Assembly: GCA_937907605.1 (NCBI GenBank)
Contig: CALCYI010000073.1
Span: 1 to 64,000 of the forward strand
Length of the DNA: 64,000 nucleotides
Source of the DNA: an uncultured Clostridia bacterium
Lineage (GTDB): Bacteria > Bacillota > Clostridia > Oscillospirales > Acutalibacteraceae
Direction of reading: 5' to 3'
Shown here: positions 60,634-64,000 of the stretch, piece by piece
How positions within the stretch are numbered: position 1 is the stretch's first letter
Layout of the letters: the number at the start of each line of letters is the position of its first letter
The notes under the pieces: generated by a model
The model's database searches: none
Seen by the model: only the letters and a program-made list of their open reading frames with translations
What the model was told of the DNA's origin: nothing
Position numbers and translations under genes: made by a program

Positions 60634-61233
60634 TTATTCTGTTTTTAGCAGTTTATAAAATGTTGTTCGTTTAAGGTTTAGTATTTCCATTGCCTTTGTA
60701 GCGGTAATTTTTCCTTGATTCAACTCATTAATAACTTCATCCCAGTTATGAGGCTTAACGGCTTGAGGTCTGCCAAATTTAACACCGTTATCCAATGCAT
60801 TATCAATACCCTGTCTTTGTCTTGCCTTTATTGTTTTACGTTCTTGTTCTGCAATTGTGCCTAATACTTCAATTAAAATATTATTAACCATATCAAACAC
60901 CCATTCATTACCTTCAGGCACATCCATTAGTGTAGTGGGTAAATCAAGCACCTTTAAACGAATGTTATTATCTTTAAAATACTGTAATTCGTTCTTTATA
61001 TCCTGTTTGTTTCTGCTTAATCTGTCAAGTGATACAATAACTAATGTATCACCACTTCTTAACATTGTTTCCTTTAAAGCGTTATAACCTTTTCTATTTA
61101 AGTCTTTGCCACTCTCTTTATCTATTATTATATCTCTGTCCTCTGCTCCCATATCATAGAAGGCTTTTAATTGTCTGCCTTCGTTCTGCTCTTTGGTTGA
61201 TACTCTCGCATAATAAAATGTTTTGTTATTCAT
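60634..61233 (-). CDS. Serine resolvase/invertase family recombinase
   Basis: The 199-residue resolvase has YYARVSTKEQ (catalytic Ser12), LDRLSRN, EQERKTIKARQRQGI and a C-terminal HTH (TATKAMEILNLKRTTFYKL). I start at 61233 with AAAGGAG 8 bases upstream. It resolves multimers of the element or inverts DNA; the dyads at its promoter look like its binding sites. Confidence 0.92.
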   Translation of the reverse strand: MNNKTFYYARVSTKEQNEGRQLKAFYDMGAEDRDIIIDKESGKDLNRKGYNALKETMLRSGDTLVIVSLDRLSRNKQDIKNELQYFKDNNIRLKVLDLPTTLMDVPEGNEWVFDMVNNILIEVLGTIAEQERKTIKARQRQGIDNALDNGVKFGRPQAVKPHNWDEVINELNQGKITATKAMEILNLKRTTFYKLLKTE

Positions 61234-61266
61234 TATAATAACTCCTTTCTGTTTAAGTTCAACTTT

Positions 61267-61387
61267 ATTATAACAAAAGTGTTCGTAAATGTCAATACCT
61301 ATTTGCGAACATTCGTAAAATCTTTTTATAACTTTTTTGAACATCAGATTAACCGATTTAGCATATTGTTTTTAATGTTCGTAATTG
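61267..61387 (-). promoter_or_regulatory. Resolvase promoter with res-like dyads
   Basis: Minus-strand TTGACA (61290-61295) and TATAAT (61267-61272) have a 17-base spacer. TGTTCGTAAAT (61280-61290) and its inverted partner ATTTGCGAACA (61301-61311) span it, with ATTCGTAAAA at 61311 and TGTTCGTAAT at 61376 as further sites. This fits a res site with autorepression. Confidence 0.72.
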
Positions 61388-61453
61388 TACACTTAAACAA
61401 ACAGCATTGACAAACCACCGAGAATTTATTATAATGTGAGCGTGATAATTAAA

Positions 61454-61465
61454 TATGATGTGTTC
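61454..61465 (+). repeat. Right copy of TATGATGTGTTC end repeat
   Basis: Same word and orientation as 51906-51917 near the left end of element 2. Confidence 0.5.
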
Positions 61466-61558
61466 CGCTACAACACACCATTATTTAACTTTATTAGAAT
61501 TTAGAAAGGTTTTGCGGCTTTTTCAACTTGTACACATTATCATTTCACATTATAATTT

Positions 61559-61652
61559 CGTTGAAATGATGGGACTTATCGGTATGGGTAACAACCCGAT
61601 GGTTGGTGCTACGGTTGCATGTGCAGTTGCTGTTGAAGAGGCAACTAAATAG
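61559..61652 (+). pseudogene. Displaced 3' end of the GGGtGRT gene (right junction of element 2)
   Basis: Codes for the last 30 residues of the GGGtGRT protein (VEMMGLIGMGNNPMVG and onward) with the same amino acids but 12 synonymous changes. It has no start and the homology begins abruptly, so it is the displaced chromosomal end and not a gene. Confidence 0.85.
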
Positions 61653-61710
61653 CTGGGAGACGTAGTTAGTGGGTATTAGAGGCTTGGACATGCACAGAAT
61701 TGCTGCTCAC

Positions 61711-61753
61711 TCCTACACTAATCCTACATTACTCCTACACTGACATTCCTACA
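61711..61753 (+). repeat. TCCTACA direct repeats, left of toxin-antitoxin cassette
   Basis: TCCTACA at 61711, 61722, 61733 and 61747, spaced 11, 11 and 14 bases; a related pair occurs at 62486 and 62497. The shared word TCCTACATTA recurs on both sides of the toxin-antitoxin genes; they may be integrase arm sites of a remnant element. Confidence 0.5.
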
Positions 61754-61760
61754 CAATAAC

Positions 61761-61799
61761 AAATGACTATCCCATTAATTTGAGATAGTCATTTTTATT
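61761..61799. terminator. Terminator next to toxin gene
   Basis: AATGACTATC (61762-61771) pairs with GATAGTCATT (61784-61793), followed by TTTATTT. Confidence 0.75.
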
Positions 61800-62107
61800 T
61801 ACAGTTGGTTTTCCATATCACGCCGTGCATAGAGAACACGCATAATTGTTACTGTTTTTGCCTCTTCATTTACCGTGTAAAACATCAAATAGTTTTTTAC
61901 AATAATTCTTCTGTATTCAAAATCCAAAGGTTTTATAGGCATATAAACATTATTTGCATACGGAAATTCGCAAAGCCTCTCGGCTGATATGATGAATTCT
62001 TCAGCAAGATTTTGTGCGGCAACAGTGTTTTTTAATTCGTCAGCAATATACTTAACGATTTCAAGCATATCGTTTTTTGCAATCGGTAAAAACTCTAAAT
62101 TATACAT
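61799..62107 (-). CDS. RelE/ParE family toxin
   Basis: The 102-residue protein has LEFLPIAKNDMLEIVKYIAD, FPYANNV, YRRIIVKNYLMFYTV and VTIMRVLYARRD, the RelE/ParE pattern. Its ATG (62107) overlaps the antitoxin gene by 8 bases with AAAGG upstream. Typical mRNA interferase or gyrase inhibitor, paired with the Phd-type antitoxin. Confidence 0.9.
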   Translation of the reverse strand: MYNLEFLPIAKNDMLEIVKYIADELKNTVAAQNLAEEFIISAERLCEFPYANNVYMPIKPLDFEYRRIIVKNYLMFYTVNEEAKTVTIMRVLYARRDMENQL

Positions 62108-62369
62108 TGATGGCACCTTTAAGCTCGTTTAAAATTTCCTTTGCCGAAAATCTTTTTTTAGTGAGTTTTGCTTCTTTTTCTGCTTCTTTGAGCTTAATAT
62201 AAATTTCGCTTTCAAACTGAAGGTTTTCATATGCGTCCATACTTAACACAACCATATCGCCAAACCCGTTTTTTGTAAGGAATACAGGCTTTCCCGTTTC
62301 GTGAACTACTTTAGAAATATCGGCGAAGTTATTTCTTAAATCCGAAACCGGTCTTATTGAATTATTCAT
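62100..62369 (-). CDS. Phd/YefM family antitoxin
   Basis: The 89-residue protein has RPVSDLRNNFADISKVVHET, PVFLTKNGFGDMVVLSMDAYE, the Phd/YefM DNA-binding domain, then a helical tail that would cover the toxin. Upstream lies a perfect palindrome overlapping the promoter. Confidence 0.92.
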   Translation of the reverse strand: MNNSIRPVSDLRNNFADISKVVHETGKPVFLTKNGFGDMVVLSMDAYENLQFESEIYIKLKEAEKEAKLTKKRFSAKEILNELKGAINV

Positions 62370-62385
62370 ATTATCACCTCATCAT

Positions 62386-62415
62386 TATTTTAGCATAATT
62401 ATGCTAAAATATCAA
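62386..62415 (-). promoter_or_regulatory. Toxin-antitoxin promoter and palindromic operator
   Basis: Minus-strand TTGATA (62410-62415) and TAAAAT (62387-62392), spacer 17. A perfect palindrome with half-site TTTTAGCATAA spans 62386-62411 and covers the spacer and -10; likely bound by the antitoxin. Confidence 0.82.
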
Positions 62416-62485
62416 GGGCGTTTTTTACCTTAAACACGTAATCGTATTCCGACATAGTCCGTAGATGTTCAGAAACGCAGTTTAC

Positions 62486-62503
62486 TCCTACATTATTCCT
62501 ACG
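62486..62503 (+). repeat. TCCTAC repeats, right of toxin-antitoxin cassette
   Basis: TCCTACATTATTCCTAC nearly equals the 61722-61738 sequence (one difference). Confidence 0.5.
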
Positions 62504-62546
62504 CTCAGTAACTAAAAACGGCGCAAACACTACACTTTATGTGTCC

Positions 62547-62567
62547 GTTGAAGAGGCTTCAAAATAA
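62547..62567 (+). pseudogene. Third fragment of GGGtGRT 3' end
   Basis: GTTGAAGAGGC followed by TTCAAAATAA encodes VEEASK and a stop, like the VEEATK ends at 51759 and 61635; GTTGAAGAGGC is identical in all three. It is directly before a terminator, so this is probably the original gene end. Short, so chance cannot be excluded. Confidence 0.6.
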
Positions 62568-62580
62568 TTACACCTATATT

Positions 62581-62613
62581 CAGGGCAGTTTGATGAACTG
62601 TCCTGTTTTATTT
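62581..62613 (+). terminator. Probable native terminator of the GGGtGRT operon
   Basis: CAGGGCAGTT pairs with AACTGTCCTG (one G-U), loop TGATG, then TTTTATTTT. It follows the third gene-end fragment. Confidence 0.82.
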
Positions 62614-62636
62614 TATATAAAATAATCCGTTTAAGA

Positions 62637-62665
62637 TTGACATTAATTTTATAAATTGGTATACT
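62637..62665 (+). promoter_or_regulatory. Promoter of zapA
   Basis: TTGACA (62637-62642) and TATACT (62660-62665), spacer 17. Confidence 0.78.
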
Positions 62666-62697
62666 AATTATGAAATTATTGATGAAAAGGTGTCATT

Positions 62698-63048
62698 ATG
62701 GAAAAGAATAAGGTTAATTTAAAAATCTGCGGTAACAGCTACGTAATTTTAACTGAGGATGACCCCGATTACGTTGAGGAGCTCGGCGAGTTTATCGACA
62801 AGGAAATGAAGCAAATCGGCGCTGAATCCCCCTCGCTTTCTACGACTCAGTGCGCCGTACTCGTTGCGCTTGACAGAGCTGACGCATGCAGGAAGGCAAC
62901 TGCCTCCGCGGACAATCTCCGCGCACAGATTAAGGACTACCTTGAGGACAGCGCAAGAGCGCGCATGGAGGTTGACGTTGCAAGGCGTGAAATTGAACGT
63001 CTTAACAGAGAAATCAGCACTCTCAGAAATAAATTAGCAGGAAGATAA
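62698..63048 (+). CDS. zapA: Cell division protein ZapA
   Basis: The 116-residue protein has the ZapA start KVNLKICGNSYVILTEDDPDYV, a helix LSTTQCAVLVALDRADACR and a C-terminal coiled coil (~70-116). It stabilises FtsZ protofilaments at the division site. In Clostridia it commonly precedes a U32 peptidase gene, as here. Confidence 0.88.
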   Translation: MEKNKVNLKICGNSYVILTEDDPDYVEELGEFIDKEMKQIGAESPSLSTTQCAVLVALDRADACRKATASADNLRAQIKDYLEDSARARMEVDVARREIERLNREISTLRNKLAGR

Positions 63049-63059
63049 ATTGCCAAAGG

Positions 63060-63078
63060 GGGGCACATTATGTGCCCC
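63060..63078 (+). terminator. Hairpin between zapA and the U32 gene
   Basis: GGGGCACAT and ATGTGCCCC form a 9 bp stem with one-base loop position; weak T content after it, so possibly attenuating. Confidence 0.5.
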
Positions 63079-63092
63079 GTATTATTTTGTCT

Positions 63093-64000
63093 ATGAGTAT
63101 TGAAATTTTAGCGCCCTGCGGCAGTATGGAGAGCCTTACCGCCGCCGTACGCTCGGGCGCAAACGCGGTATACCTCGGTACAAAGGAGCTTAACGCCCGG
63201 CGCGGCGCGGGCAACTTCGGCTTTGACGAGCTTAAGGAGGCTGTCGCCTATGCTCACGGGAGGGCGGTTAAGGTTTACTTCACACTTAACACCCTCGTAT
63301 CCGATACCGAGTTTAAAACTGCATATGAAACGGTAGAAGCTGCAATGCTCTCGGGCGTTGACGGCTTTATCGTACAGGATTTGGGGCTTGCAAAAATGAT
63401 ACGCGAATGCTTCCCCGAGGCAAGACTCCACGCATCAACTCAGTGCAGCGTAAACACGCCCGACGGTTTCAGAGAGCTTGAAAGGCTCGGCTTTGTGAGG
63501 GCGGTGCTTCCTCGCGAAATGAGCGCTGAGGAAATCAGTGAGATAAGAAAAGCGACCTCAATGGAGCTTGAAATCTTCGTTCACGGCGCGCTTTGTATGT
63601 GCGTTTCGGGACAGTGCTACCTTTCGGCAATGCTCGGCTCAAGGAGCGGCAACAGAGGTCTATGCGCCCAGCCCTGCCGCCTTTCGTTCAGTGCTGACAA
63701 CTCGGGCTCCTTCGATCTCTCTCTAAAGGATTTAAGCCTGATTGAGCATATCGGCGAAATTGAAAAGCTCGGCGTATGCTCGCTTAAAATAGAGGGCAGA
63801 ATGAAGCGCCCCGAATACGTTGCGGCTGCAGTAACCGCCTGCAAAAAGGCAATAGACGGTACTTACGGTTTATCCGACGGTCAGGTGCTCAAAAGCGTTT
63901 TTTCGCGTTCGGGCTTTACCGACGGCTACTTTACGGGCAAAAGGCTTGATATGTTCGGTACGAGGCAAAAGGACGACGTTACCGCCGCTGCGCCCGTGCT
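63093..64000 (+). CDS. U32 family peptidase, N-terminal part (runs off the window)
   Basis: The frame opens at an ATG with MSIEILAPCGSMESLTAAV and runs to the window end without a stop (302 codons). It has AVYLGTKELNARRGAGNF, GFIVQDLGLAKMI, ELEIFVHGALCMCVSGQCY and CAQPCR, the U32 (collagenase-like/RlhA, TrhP-type) signature with cysteines for an iron-sulfur cluster. Members act in tRNA or rRNA hydroxylation or peptide cleavage. Confidence 0.92.
   Translation, partial: MSIEILAPCGSMESLTAAVRSGANAVYLGTKELNARRGAGNFGFDELKEAVAYAHGRAVKVYFTLNTLVSDTEFKTAYETVEAAMLSGVDGFIVQDLGLAKMIRECFPEARLHASTQCSVNTPDGFRELERLGFVRAVLPREMSAEEISEIRKATSMELEIFVHGALCMCVSGQCYLSAMLGSRSGNRGLCAQPCRLSFSADNSGSFDLSLKDLSLIEHIGEIEKLGVCSLKIEGRMKRPEYVAAAVTACKKAIDGTYGLSDGQVLKSVFSRSGFTDGYFTGKRLDMFGTRQKDDVTAAAPV

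Noticed and set aside
61455..61652. A 65-codon gene ending in VEEATK
   Set aside because: Its first half is unrelated filler and the second half is the displaced end of the GGGtGRT gene.

Overview
The window looks like a chromosomal segment of a low-to-mid GC Gram-positive anaerobe of the Clostridia, most likely the Oscillospiraceae/Ruminococcaceae group. Pointers are strong AGGAGG-type ribosome sites with some TTG/GTG starts, a ZapA gene next to a U32 peptidase, the paired GGGtGRT genes, DUF3048 lipoproteins, BspA-like repeats, a CooC/CooT/2-hydroxyacyl-CoA dehydratase activase cluster and a BMP-type nucleoside transporter. The species assignment is inference. Chromosomal genes are visibly richer in G+C at third positions than two A+T-rich mobile regions.

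Region 1 (1-21405) is a 21.35 kb integrated element. A 55 bp direct repeat, the 3' end of tRNA-Tyr, lies at 1-55 and again at 21351-21405. Inside are a long minus-strand operon (11268 to 260) with a type I restriction-modification system (hsdM, hsdS, hsdR) interleaved with two membrane proteins, two unknown proteins, a DUF262/DUF1524 nuclease-like gene and a YgjP-like metallopeptidase. After it come a DUF6809-like gene, an orphan DNA methyltransferase with an odd DPIY motif, a broken zinc ribbon, an integrase-like protein, two paralogous unknown genes, an iteron region with a winged-helix protein and an SF3 helicase (replication module), then excisionase, tyrosine integrase and a DUF3990/HTH toxin-antitoxin-like pair at the right end.

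Region 2 (21406-51776) is core chromosome: a HipA-like remnant and a SWIM-finger protein; a nickel/activator cluster (His-rich protein, CooT, CooC-like ATPase, dehydratase activase, AcsB/CdhC-like small protein) without any CO dehydrogenase; a large nucleoside salvage block (deoC-deoD-deoB, lipoprotein BMP, ABC transporter, udk, tdk, HAD, lipoprotein); two secreted proteins (one with a Hint domain) behind a structured leader RNA; a RibU-like ECF S component; a PqqD / HPr-kinase-like / nucleotidyltransferase trio of the kind seen beside lasso peptide genes; an E2 acyltransferase-like gene; a DUF3048 lipoprotein; GH27 alpha-galactosidase, an HTH protein and a 1366-residue secreted PI-PLC multidomain protein; then the NifU-like/GGGtGRT pair.

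Region 3 (about 51684-61559) is a second, 9.88 kb element integrated into the 3' end of the GGGtGRT gene. It carries its own recoded copy of the last 30 codons (12 synonymous differences, none nonsynonymous), so the gene stays intact while the displaced native end sits at 61560-61652. It has an integrase, two exported proteins, two structured RNA candidates, an HNH-like protein, a P-loop helicase-like protein, a 130-residue protein translationally coupled to a radical SAM/SPASM-like enzyme that seems to start at ATT, a five-copy iteron array and a serine resolvase with res-like sites.

Region 4 (61653-62567) is a small remnant with a Phd/RelE toxin-antitoxin pair between short direct repeats, ending in a third fragment of the GGGtGRT 3' end and the probable original terminator of that operon. 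The window closes with zapA and the start of a U32 peptidase gene.
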